Part shown: positions 12,301 to 21,049 of the stretch, piece by piece
How the letters are laid out: every line of letters begins with the position of its first letter
Numbering within the stretch: the stretch's first letter is position 1
Assembly: GCA_008360955.1 (NCBI GenBank)
Contig: LUCM01011127.1
Span: forward strand, 51,918 to 115,917
Direction of reading: 5' to 3'
Source of the DNA: Fasciolopsis buskii
Taxonomy: Eukaryota; Platyhelminthes; Trematoda; Plagiorchiida; Fasciolidae
Length of the DNA: 64,000 nt
Notes under the pieces: model-generated
The model's database searches: none
The model's input: only the letters and a program-made list of their open reading frames with translations
Told to the model about the DNA's origin: nothing
Translations under genes and position numbers: made by a program

Positions 12301-15300
12301 CAACGTATACATATACATATATATACATGCCCGTAATAATAGTATTTGTGTACTTCTTCGACCCACTTTTCTCCCGAGACTAGTTGAGCTGTCTCATTGG
12401 TTATCGGTGGTTCTGTAAGGATGTAATTCCGTCATGTCATCCGGCGAGCAAGTACCAATGGCAAGACGGGACCGATACCAAGTTATCTCATTAGCTGTCA
12501 ACTACGAGCTGCTAGCCTATACGGTGGTGTGACTGGAAAGCAGGAGTGCGGATATACAAACCGGGAGGCAATATCATCAGTTGTGTTCACCAGTCAGCAT
12601 GAGGAGCCCGAATTCGACAGCAAAACGATATGAACTCGGTCAGATGAAACGCATCAAACGAGGTGGTCCAATCAAGGCGCGACCAGAACACCCGATGTAA
12701 CATTGACAGTCAAGGATACAAATATGGAAGTAACATAGTTTCTAAATATGCCAACTTTGTTTTAGTATAAGCGGATTTTTGTACCAAACCAATAATACCT
12801 TCAAATTTTTGAGTGAAATGCGACATTATTTAGTGTGGGCAAAAGTCTATACAATACAATACAATACAATACAATACAATACAATACAATACAATACAGA
12901 CAATACAATACAATACAATACAATACAATACAATACAATACAAGACATTACAATACGTATGTGCATGGTCTTAGTAAAGATCAAATCTAGGTTCTCTACG
13001 GAACCTTGATCTCCCTTCACGGTATGAGTCGAAACTTTTCGCACCGGTAAAATATGGATTCATCAATAATTTGTCCGATGGGCGAGCTCTGACAATAAGC
13101 TGAATACAAATCCATATATAGTATAACGAAGCATATTGCACGGAGATCTGTGTAATGTTTTCGAATACCTAGAATAGCTCCGGAACAGGACGTATATCTT
13201 CTCGCCTTAATCAGCAAATAACACAAAGTGAATAACAGTAATAAGTTAACCAGACAGAAAGCTTTAAAACCTTTGGAACTGATCGTTACGTGCATACAGC
13301 TGGCCAACTTGGTAGTCGTTTTCATACACCAGGATCACCATTGACATAAATTGACCCTGTAGACTGAGTGGCACTATAGTTGCAACCACTGTTACGTCAG
13401 TTCTTATCGGTCTCGTTATTCCTACACGAATGTGATTTTTCGTGCAGGCAGGTCATCACTTGCTTCGGAGTAAAAATCTTTTGTAAATCGTTCGCTTCTT
13501 GTTTCGAAAGTTCGTTGTTTTGGTCTGCATCAATCATTCAAAGTGATGTTCGCTCTCGGGATGATTCAGACTGGTGAGGAAGCAAATATATTTGCCTGCT
13601 TTAGTAAAATTGCAAGTCCGAAAAAGTAAACTTATTTTCCGGACTCTTTATTATAGCTATTCGAAAATGAGCAAAGCAATGCCTGGCCATTGAAACATGA
13701 GGAGAAGATGAAACACAGCCCACACGTGAAAGAATGTACACTCCATTGACAGAAGACCGTATGAAATTGTCACAAAAAGACTGCACATTTGAGTAATGTG
13801 ACGGCTTGCGTTTCACACGACCCAACGAGCTATACAAGATGGCATACCGCGGATCGAAGATCCAGTCATGCCTCGAAAGTCAACCGTTAGAGGCCTGGAG
13901 AACTAGTTTCATGATCCTCCATGTTCGGACGCGATTTGATCTGACAAATCATTCGAAAAAATGAGTGAAATAACAACTGATTCATATAGATGGGCTTCCA
14001 CTCAACCACTCTCCGCTGACATGTGGACAGATTCGTGTTAGAATCAAAGGGTTCCGTTAAAAATCCTAATCCTTCTGCTGTTCAGCGGCTGGACACCCCA
14101 TCAGTTTGCGACCAAACATTTCAATGAATAACACAAACAATAAAATCCACACTGCATCGATCGTTGCGAAGGGCAACCAGACCCATGTTAACCATTGCTT
14201 CGACCATGAGGGGTGGTGATGACTATACGCTTGCTCCGAGTTCCCGTGCTGCATTAACGCATCACTGCCTTTTGCGTGAGACTTGAATCAAAAACCCCGG
14301 GTTAGGGTTCCCAGAGAACCACCTGTGTGGTGGGGGCAGCCGCAAAAAAGCGATAGCCCGAACACTTCCAACATCCATTCTACAGGAAACCTTTCTAATT
14401 TCCGCTCTTCCGATGTAGGGAACATGCGAGTTACCACGAAACACTGCAGATAGATGGATTTATCTGATGGCAAGATTAGGGATACGGGAAGAAATAGTTT
14501 ACAAGCGTTACTCAAACCTAAGTGTTCACTTCACCCGAATGCCTTCCATGTCCGGACACGCAAATCAATAGGCAAACAGGATGCTTTAGATAGAACTTAT
14601 GAAATTTTCAAAATAGAAGAAGGAAGTTTCGCTGAAACGCGCCCGCAAGATCCCAACTCCGTGATCATTGTTCGCAGTACAGAAAGAATCGCATTGTTAG
14701 GCTGAATCTCATTCAACAGTCGTTTTTGTGCAGCACTGTTGAACGGTATTGTAAACGTTAATAGCAATCGATTGAAGCGTTCTTATTTGTTCATCGTATC
14801 TGTGTTTACCTCCACTGATTGCACCTGTTTTGAAGAGAGAAACGAGTTCTCCGGTGATCCGCAGTTTGCGTTCAACGGACGTTGTGGTCATTGCTGGTGA
14901 TATTATTGTCTAATATGGCTACAAAGCAGAGGCGCAACGAAACATCGGAGACCAATGTTCTGTCACACCCGATCTAACCGATATCAGAGATCACTTCATT
15001 TGGGTTTATTCTGACCACAAACGGATTCTGGCAAACAACAATTTTTGTCATAACAGACGTCATCGGCTCCCTGGAGCCGCTCTCAATTGCCTTAACACCG
15101 TTCGACTCACATCGATCACATTAATGTCAGCCACTGGTTGCGTAGATCAATCCAGGATTGTCGATCATTCTGGTCCACACCAGTGGACTCAGATCGTGAT
15201 TGGATACGAGCTATTTTCGGTTCCCCTAGTCTGTGGTCACACCATTGCAAAAGGCCATACGTTCTGCACATCTGATTCTAGACGATAACCGCCGATTACA

Positions 15301-18300
15301 ATTTTAGTAGGAAATCTCATTACAGATGTCGTCAGCAAAATATTCACAGCAACGGAGTAAACACTGCGGGCATACCTAAGAAATTCTGCACTCAGCCCTA
15401 ACTGCCGCGTGAGACTCCATGACATGTATACCACAGAAACCACGAGTATCCTCGATTTCCATTTCGCTGTTTCATGCTCACAAATCTATTCCCGGGGTGC
15501 AACATACAATGAGACACGCAAATCCCTGAATCGCCAAAGAACAAGAAGATTGAGAGATGTCCGGGAGTTTTGGTGGATAGGAAATTGCAGGGAAATGAAA
15601 AAAACTGCTGTCAGTGGATATAATCACAACCTTCAACAACCGATCAGGAATACTGTTCCACGGAAGCCGAGCCCAAGCAGGACGAATAAGAACACATTAG
15701 GAAGCAGTTTAATTAGCCCACAATCACAGTGGACCTTCCACTCATGTCTGCAAGTGATTCAATGCTAGTGGATACCTAATAGGTATAATCCAGCTGGACC
15801 AGATGGATTGTCGCCTTTCTTCTTCAAACATGGCAGCGAAGATTTTACATCGGAGTTAACGAAACTTCTGGGATCAATCTGCTCGTGGGTACAGATTCAC
15901 AAGGATTGATGTGAATCGGTGATTGTATCGATTTCTAAGAAATAATAAGAATCACATCTGGAAAACACAGAGAAATTAGTTTAGCAAGCATCGCATCCAA
16001 ATTGCTCGCAAGCATTATCCTCATTTGATTATCGAGGTGAAATGTGGTAATCAAGCCCGCTTCCATTCAGGTCGGTAGTATGTTGACCAAATGTTCACTT
16101 TTTGGCATATAACTGAACATGGGTACATATTCCATTGACCTGCGATTTCTGTCTTTCTTGATTTAGAAGCAGTATTCGATTCAGTTGATCGTGCAGTACT
16201 TTTTTACTGACTCTCATTGAGTGGTGTGTAAGCGAACCTAATTTCACTCATCCAATCTCCGTACGCAAATGGCCGATTCCGAGTTTGCGGTTTCTGCATT
16301 CATTCACTCGTGTTCACCACGAGAACTGGTGTTCATCAAGGTTGTCCTATTTCAACATATGAGGATAGGTGATATTGACATTTCGTCAGACAGGACGACA
16401 TTGTGCTACTGAGTGATGATTCAACTAAGTTGCACGTGTTTCTCGATCGTATGAATGATATTGGTGGGAGCAAGTACTGTATTAGTTTTGCATATCTGAA
16501 ATACTGTTGCGGGACTGTATTGGCTCAAAGCAGAATCTCGTTCATATTTTGATCATGCCCACAGAAAACCTGCCTCGCTGCACGCTATTCTGTGAGGTAG
16601 ATAATGGTTGGAAGATGGTTCGAGGTGGCCAGTCGATGACATGGATAATAGCATGAAACCTTCAACCAGTGGATTGGTTCGTGTAAGTGCAGTTAGACTG
16701 CCGAATTGGAGTCCGTGAAATCTCGCAAGACAATGCTTCTAGACAATATGTGATGTAGCTCAATGTCACAGTCAGTGGTGTTCTTGGATTCGAAAGCTTT
16801 CTCCTTCTGTATAGTTCTTCAAATTAACATTTTATAATCGATCTTTTATAATTCCCCATTCTGTTTCTGTTTGAGCAGATGATGCTATAAGGTAGTAACC
16901 ACAAACAGATCACGTTATTGCCAGGGTAATGTGGTCAAGACTGAGCTGGAATAATGTCCGTATTTATTGCAACTTTACTCGATTTTATCACGCCTTAACT
17001 GGACCTGAGTATGAATGTATGATATAGTGATGCAAAATTCCTGTATGTTAGTAATGGACGAAAAATTGTTGCGCATTTGTTCTAATTATCTGTTGTGCGC
17101 ATGTTATCTTTGGACTCTTTTTAGCATTGTCGTTTCCTAGGAGTCCTTTCGAAAAAATAAAAGGTATTCGCACTTGGAAATCGCATTTTCTGTCAGCTGT
17201 TCCGTTTGCACCAGTGATCGTCACAACCATTTATTTTCAGTTCTGTTTTTTTTTGCAGTAAAGAAAGACTTAAATTTCTGAAGTAGTTGACCTCGGTTGG
17301 GAATGTCATTTGAAAGCAAAGTTATGAACCACTCGATCAGTCTATGTGGATACTCATGAAGAAACCGAAATCCCGTTCTAGCTGCTGATAGAATTGTCGA
17401 TAGTACCAAGTGGGTTTTGGTAGGGATTCTCAGTCTTCACTACTTTCTATAAAGAGTTCTTGAACACGTAAGAAATCGGCTTCGGGTGACCAGATTGGTC
17501 GACATGGAATTTCTCACAACCTCTTCTCAGTGTTGAATCACGTACCCCTTGATCAAAAGTTGCATCCTACACCGAGAAAATGTTTGACATCAGTTTTGTC
17601 GTTTATCTTGCTACCATTAAGAATAGTTTGTTTGGATACATATACTATAACCGGAACTCTGCAGCTCTAAAATAAATTGGACTACGTTGACAGCGCTCGT
17701 GTTGCCTGTGCCTTAATGATCGAATTGTTGATCTCAGTTCACTGCGGCACGAGCTCATATCACCACTGTCTCTGTCCACTCTTACAAATCACAATCTTGC
17801 TCATCGACTCTTGTTGGGTAGGAGACTCAACGCTGCCGTCAAACAGAACTGTTCTCCATTTCCCAGTTCAGTTCTCCGATAAGGCAGAAGTTTTCACTGT
17901 ACTCCCCTAAAAGGCTTCACCTATAACGGGATTTCCAGATGCGATTGAAGTATACAGAGTTCGGCCGTTACGCCATAGTAAATTCTAGAAACTTTTACCT
18001 ACGGCTAACAGTGTCAGTAGAAAACATATCCCGATCTTGCCCTGAAAACTTAAAACAATAAGTCTTCTAATTCGGTAACAATATTCACCTTGTACATATA
18101 ACTCACATTAGAGATTTTGATAAAAAATACTAAAAATTTACTTAACAAAAACTTGATTCTAATATATATCAACATAGAAAAAGGTGTTCAGTTTGTCCGT
18201 GTATATCTACCTGAAAGGCCTCGATTGCATTGATCCAACCTAGCAGTGGTCCTTTATCGTCTGTCACTCCACGACCAAATAGATAGTCTCCCTGCACTTG

Positions 18301-20122
18301 CAAATCAAATGGATCGTGTGACCACTGCTCATTCTCATGCACGGGTTTCACATCCACGTGACCGTAGATTAACAATGTCCGTTTTGTGACATCCGAACCG
18401 AGGGAGCCAACCACAACATCAGGCAATTCCAACTCATCGCTGGCTTCTAGAGGAATATGATCCCCGGTGTAGATGATCTCTTTGCCTATTCGTCGAAATC
18501 GGACATCAGCTCCGATTCTAGAAAACAAAATGAAATTGACTCGCTTTTTTCTCCATATGTAATAGATCCCCTTAAGATATTTAAACGATACATACATAAT
18601 CATGTCAGAATTGATCAAATAAGTCATACTTTACTAGTTACGTTAGGCTTAACACAAGAACACTGGACTTTCCTATCAGTCTCAATCAACGAGGTGGTAT
18701 TTTTGACCAGGTTAAGGTAAAAACATCAATTGTCAACTACGATAGTCTAAAGAACATATGACGAAACAGAAATCTGCCAGAGTAATTTTACTAAAATTAA
18801 AAGATTACAATAACAGCCATCAGAATGCTAAAAAACCGAAAATGAAATAAATTTTGCGAAAAATTGGACAATATTCTAATATCTAAGAGAAGCATAAATG
18901 AAAAATTGTTAATTAGGAGGCCTGTTCCCAATGTACTACCTGCGATTTGAAAACAACATACGATTATTTCGTGGAAAGAGTTAATAAGGCGCATCCACGT
19001 TGAAGTAACAAGATGCACGCCTAAGATATGGGAATATCTCAGTGGTATACACGAACTGGATCCAGATATAATAACCTCTACAAAAAGTCAACTTTGGAAA
19101 CTAGAATTTTTTCCACGGAATTTAACATCACATATCTGACACACTAAAGTTAACACTTTGGTATGGAATCATAGCAGCACATTGCACAGAACATAATCTT
19201 GCAACTGTAACGCCTTACACTGTTCATACTTGTGGTTCAACTCATGGTATGGGAACTACTTATTGCAGAAAATCACCTTTCAGACGTGTTGCTATGGCAA
19301 ACCGGTGCCGAAAAACGATTGAATAAGTGTCCTGTACGTCTAGCAGCCTATTTGAGGTCTATCAATACCAAACGTCTTCAGGGTGAAAATGAAAAATCAC
19401 TATCCACAAAATATTGTCACATTCATCACACTAAGAAAGCATCATGTGTACTGAGAATAGTGCACATTTGTCTGGTTTCGACTCAGCGGCTAGACTGCAA
19501 AAACACAATTGAGTGTGTACAATTTCATGCGCAACATTCATCGAACAAACCAATGTGATTCATGTGACCAGTCAAACAAAAGCTTGTTTGATCATCTTGA
19601 TGAAATTAGCCTATATGGTTGAACCTAGTTAAAATGACCAGTTGGCTGTGTGGTCTGTGATAACGCTCGGATGTTTAAAGATCTCCGAGTACAGACCTGA
19701 TACCTGCGAAAATTATATCGACTTTTAGGCATTTTTGTTATTTTAAAATCGAAATTCAATTATCACAGTGAGTGATATCGCGTAAAATGAGAAAAAAATT
19801 TCACTCTCATTGCTAATTTTTTTAGACCAGTTGGCAATGTCCATATTCCCGTGCTTGATACAGAGAACCGTGCATAATGCACAATATGGAAACAGTCCAA
19901 GACAAAAAATTAACGTGGCACTCATCAACATGTTTATAACATTACAAATGTAACGAACTTTTTTAATCGCCAAGCTATCCATCTGAGTGCTTTGACCACA
20001 TCCAAACGATGATCTTTTTGTTCCGATATACTCGGAATGGCCACAAATGTTCGAAGTCGTTCAACATATTTCTTTTGCATTTGTTCTATGAATGTAAACA
20101 GGGTAAAAACTTTGCGATCCAT
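3123..20122 (-). CDS. CNDP2: cytosolic non-specific dipeptidase, partial gene (4 exons visible)
   Basis: Exons at 20122-19959, 18517-18211, 10880-10767 and 3388-3123 (minus strand) join in a consistent reading frame and give about 283 residues; the vertebrate enzyme is about 475. The family (M20 metallopeptidases, CNDP/carnosinase) hydrolyses dipeptides such as Cys-Gly in the cytosol with two bridged metal ions. Family motifs appear in order: YGHVDV (metal His and catalytic Asp), TDDKGP (bridging Asp), EGMEE (catalytic and metal Glu), SDNYW (metal Asp) and LHSG. No signal peptide is seen, as expected for the cytosolic form. The C-terminal part is absent and probably lies left of the window. 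Introns are large and hold Gypsy, Penelope and RTE elements. CNDP2 rather than CNDP1 is inferred from the lack of a secretion signal. Confidence 0.9.
3389..4589. other. intron sequence, nothing recognised
   Basis: Part of the 7.4-kb intron between dipeptidase exons 3 and 4. No repeat family or exon could be supported. Confidence 0.4.
4590..5450 (-). mobile_element. RTE-like LINE fragment (reverse transcriptase), degenerate
   Basis: Minus-strand translation shows reverse-transcriptase blocks broken by stops and frameshifts. An [20 protein letters not shown] stretch sits where the RTE 'PPEVFKNG' block would be, then a [13 protein letters not shown] block (the 'F.KGRSCVDQI' region) and [17 protein letters not shown] (the RT block with the first catalytic Asp). 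The same segment aligns with 29830-30120, so this is another copy of the family in the inverted repeat. It lies inside the dipeptidase intron, sense to the host gene. Confidence 0.75.
6130..6440 (+). pseudogene. Gypsy aspartic protease remnant
   Basis: The segment reads [16 protein letters not shown] followed by [19 protein letters not shown] and VLLDCTSL. These match the C-terminal half of Gypsy proteases: the substrate flap region and the 'PILG.DFL..F.L.VD' block. The catalytic DTGA itself is not readable upstream, so the domain is broken. Confidence 0.75.
6560..7190 (+). pseudogene. Gypsy reverse transcriptase remnant
   Basis: Blocks recognised in order are [20 protein letters not shown] (region 1), [20 protein letters not shown] (substrate pocket), [33 protein letters not shown] (catalytic YxDD, here YIND) and EFLGRYVND. 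Several frameshifts and stops separate them. The first Asp of YxDD has become Asn, so the enzyme would be inactive even without the frame breaks. Confidence 0.85.
7330..7765 (+). pseudogene. Gypsy RNase H remnant
   Basis: Features seen are a [18 protein letters not shown] start, [20 protein letters not shown] in place of the 'FFSR.L...Y.T.GRELLA' region, and [16 protein letters not shown] with [14 protein letters not shown] and YSPEKN. The TDHK motif with its active-site Asp is kept. The reading frame shifts near 7450 and again after 7700. Confidence 0.85.
7930..8960 (+). pseudogene. Gypsy integrase remnant, split by a SINE
   Basis: The zinc-finger part reads [13 protein letters not shown] at about 8055-8100. 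The start of the catalytic core ([19 protein letters not shown]) resumes at about 8360, after the inserted SINE at 8187-8349. [17 protein letters not shown] block lies near 8690-8745, and a C-terminal [12 protein letters not shown] block near 8860. The element was already in place when the SINE arrived. Confidence 0.75.
8187..8349 (+). repeat. tRNA-derived SINE (family 1) inside the Gypsy integrase
   Basis: Starts CCGGCGGTTGCCATGCGGAT, with box A-like sequence and an RNA polymerase III box B (GGTTCGAATCC). It continues through the 'cagccctctgttgg' body shared with the copies at 36007, 47233, 48535 and 49857, and ends in an 'ataaaggaagtaggagataaaaag' tail. A target-site duplication is not clear. 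Confidence 0.85.
9000..9685. other. nothing recognised
   Basis: Intron sequence downstream of the Gypsy remnant. Moderate open frames on the plus strand (9080-9397, 9309-9557) show no homology I can name and may be the distal part of the retroelement. Confidence 0.3.
9686..9755 (+). repeat. SINE head fragment (box B region)
   Basis: Contains 'cgggtttgaatcc' followed by 'tttgaccgccggtcgcc'. This resembles the box B and following stretch of the family 1 SINE. Only a short piece remains. Confidence 0.4.
9985..10045 (+). repeat. tRNA-like SINE (family 2) fragment
   Basis: 'ggctagaacg' then 'gaacgatcgtcccgggtcggttccgc' aligns with the tRNA-like head at 33895-33982 read on its own strand. No hammerhead core was found downstream. 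Confidence 0.4.
10046..10766. other. intron sequence, nothing recognised
   Basis: No exon or repeat was supported before dipeptidase exon 3. Confidence 0.35.
10767..10880 (-). CDS. CNDP2: dipeptidase exon 3 (catalytic Glu exon)
   Basis: This 114-bp exon (38 codons, phase 0 at both ends) lies between a 'tttag' acceptor and a perfect GTGAGT donor. It contains [19 protein letters not shown], which matches the CNDP2 segment carrying the general-base Glu and the adjacent metal-ligand Glu. It is too short to stand out as an open frame and was found by reading the minus strand between the flanking exons. About 7.3 kb of intron separates it from exon 2 and about 7.4 kb from exon 4. Confidence 0.92.
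11175..11540 (-). mobile_element. Penelope-like element fragment, minus copy
   Basis: On the minus strand the segment around 11340-11290 reads [17 protein letters not shown] or, in the next frame, [19 protein letters not shown]. This corresponds to the stretch between the RT and the endonuclease of Penelope elements ('YI.GVSE...LKP.GI..AHRP'). It aligns with the plus copy at 11660-11850: the 'ttcaactgttc' and 'ctcaaacctttgggta/ttggtta' blocks recur in the opposite orientation. Frame is not maintained. Confidence 0.6.
11640..12265 (+). mobile_element. Penelope-like element fragment with GIY-YIG endonuclease, plus copy
   Basis: [16 protein letters not shown] linker is followed by VYAIPCM and, after a frameshift, [13 protein letters not shown]. 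This is the 'YxIPC..C...YIGQTG' start of the Penelope GIY-YIG endonuclease. Then come [20 protein letters not shown] and [10 protein letters not shown], matching the His/Glu core ('S.IW.H....H.F....V..RA'), and [11 protein letters not shown] near the C-terminus. At least two frameshifts are needed, so this is a pseudogene. Confidence 0.85.
12360..12740. repeat. unclassified interspersed repeat, copy 2
   Basis: Diverged second copy of the element at 1930-2345, in the same orientation. It starts about 100 bp after the Penelope endonuclease remnant, so it may be Penelope 3' sequence. No coding content was recognised. Confidence 0.5.
12850..12956. repeat. pentanucleotide microsatellite (CAATA)n
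   Basis: About twenty tandem CAATA units with one 'cagacaatac' interruption near 12897 and a decayed end ('caagacatta'). On the complement it is (TATTG)n. It lies in a dipeptidase intron. Confidence 0.97.
12957..15008. other. intron sequence; one open minus-strand frame of unknown nature
   Basis: The only frame that looks other than random is 14254-14066 (minus). It encodes a hydrophobic stretch [20 protein letters not shown] flanked by polar residues, as in a single membrane segment. No family was recognised and no splice-site pair supports it. Near 14768-14800 a short block resembles sequence at 31195-31215 just outside the right RTE inverted copy, so parent-element sequence may extend there. 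Confidence 0.3.
15009..16936 (+). mobile_element. RTE-like LINE, internally deleted; left arm of a 1.93-kb inverted repeat
   Basis: Plus-strand remnants in order: the end of the endonuclease and the linker ([20 protein letters not shown] at 15537-15596), [19 protein letters not shown] (first RT block), [14 protein letters not shown] (catalytic Asp region), and GVHQGCPIS directly followed by [10 protein letters not shown]. Between the last two the core of the RT palm is missing. The same deletion is present in 29247-31173, which is the reverse complement of this arm with a single one-base length difference that I could see, near 16460. It lies in the dipeptidase intron between exons 2 and 3. 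Confidence 0.88.
16937..18210. other. intron sequence, nothing recognised
   Basis: No repeat or exon was supported between the RTE arm and dipeptidase exon 2. Confidence 0.35.
18211..18517 (-). CDS. CNDP2: dipeptidase exon 2 (metal-binding exon)
   Basis: The exon is bounded by 'tttctag' at the 3' end of the upstream intron and a GTAGAT donor. It encodes about 102 residues running from IGADVRF to INAIEAFQ. It carries GSLGSD, then YGHVDVKP (metal-binding His and the Asp that polarises it) and [10 protein letters not shown] with the bridging Asp. All active-site residues expected in this part of the M20 fold are kept, so the exon looks under selection. It ends in phase 0. Confidence 0.92.
18518..19958. 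other. intron 1 of the dipeptidase gene, nothing recognised
   Basis: AT-rich intron sequence between exons 1 and 2. A tRNA-like stretch near 19650-19710 was considered but not supported. Confidence 0.4.
19959..20122 (-). CDS. CNDP2: dipeptidase exon 1 (N-terminus)
   Basis: The start ATG is at 20122. The exon encodes 54 residues plus two bases. It contains an [13 protein letters not shown] helix and VAIPSIS, matching the N-terminal helix and the 'WVAIQSVS' segment of animal CNDP2. The exon is taken to end at 19959 before a weak GTTCGT donor, because only this cut leaves the two-base phase required by exon 2 and gives the junction RLK-K-IGADV. The same ATG is the first one after a good 3' splice site at 20127-20126. 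Confidence 0.85.
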
Positions 20123-20125
20123 GAT

Positions 20126-20146
20126 CTGAAATTTTCAAAATAAAGC
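20126..20146 (-). promoter_or_regulatory. 3' splice acceptor 3 nt upstream of the dipeptidase ATG
   Basis: Read on the minus strand, a T-rich tract ends in 'tttcag' and is followed by 'atcATG'. An acceptor this close to the start codon means either a leading 5'-UTR intron or a spliced-leader trans-splicing site. Trans-splicing is common in flatworms, so both are plausible; the sequence alone does not decide. Confidence 0.5.
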
Positions 20147-21049
20147 AGAAAAGAGAATTTGTGAACCAACATACATATTCTTGTTTGACTCGAATCCTTT
20201 AGAAGGGGCGTAATGAAGAGTAGGTGGAATGAAAATATCCAGGTCAAGATTGGGGTCATGTGTGCGATTGGATTGGAAAATTTTAAGGGTAGCGAAGACT
20301 ATGTGTCCAACAACTATATAAGAAATCTCAATACTCCGGCCATAGCTTGATCACCATGTATGATGGACAAACGTACGATTTCTTACTCGCAAAGTTCCTT
20401 ATGGCACAAAGCTGAATAGTAGTTGACCAAATGTTTGCCTTTATTTTGTAACAGTTTCCGAATGTGCCGGACATTATTCTTAGCTGCATTTCTTAGGATA
20501 AAACTCAAAACGATAGACAGAAGTGTAAGTTGTGTTCTATTGTAACAAGACTGAAAATGTATCAGAAAGACGTACTGGTTCTGGTTTGTGAACCGAAAGC
20601 AAGTCGCAGGAGAGTTAGTAGATGAGTTTTACTGGTCGTTTTTGGACTTGACAGTGCAGGCACACATAATAGTAGCAAAAAGATCTCCACGTTATGGTTT
20701 GTGAAACAATCTCCATGGGCATCGATGACTAATCCCTCCGGGTCAAACTTATTTACAATCTAATCAAATCAATGCAGAAAGCCGTAAAGAAAGCTCGACG
20801 GAAACAGAGCATGTCCCTGATAGAGCAAGTGTTGCCCATCGGTTCAAATAAACATTTGACAGTTCAGCATCCTAAATTAAACCGCTCGGTTATCAGGAGA
20901 CTGGTCCACTCACATCTTTGAGTTGCGTGAACCGCTACCCTTGTGTAAACACTGTGCGTGATCTAGTCGGAAGGTACGGCACTGAAAAAAACCTACTAAC
21001 ACGTTTATAAAGGCGTCCAAAACAGCACTCTATCCATGTTTAACCCTCA
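20147..21049. other. upstream flank of the dipeptidase gene
   Basis: Would contain the promoter of the dipeptidase gene. No TATA/initiator arrangement or homology could be supported. Confidence 0.3.

Noticed and set aside
14066..14254. Single-pass membrane protein exon
   Set aside because: Hydrophobic stretch only; no homology, no splice pair, and the region lies inside an intron of a gene on the same strand.
19640..19720. tRNA-like sequence in dipeptidase intron 1
   Set aside because: A box A-like string is present, but there is no acceptable box B and no cloverleaf.
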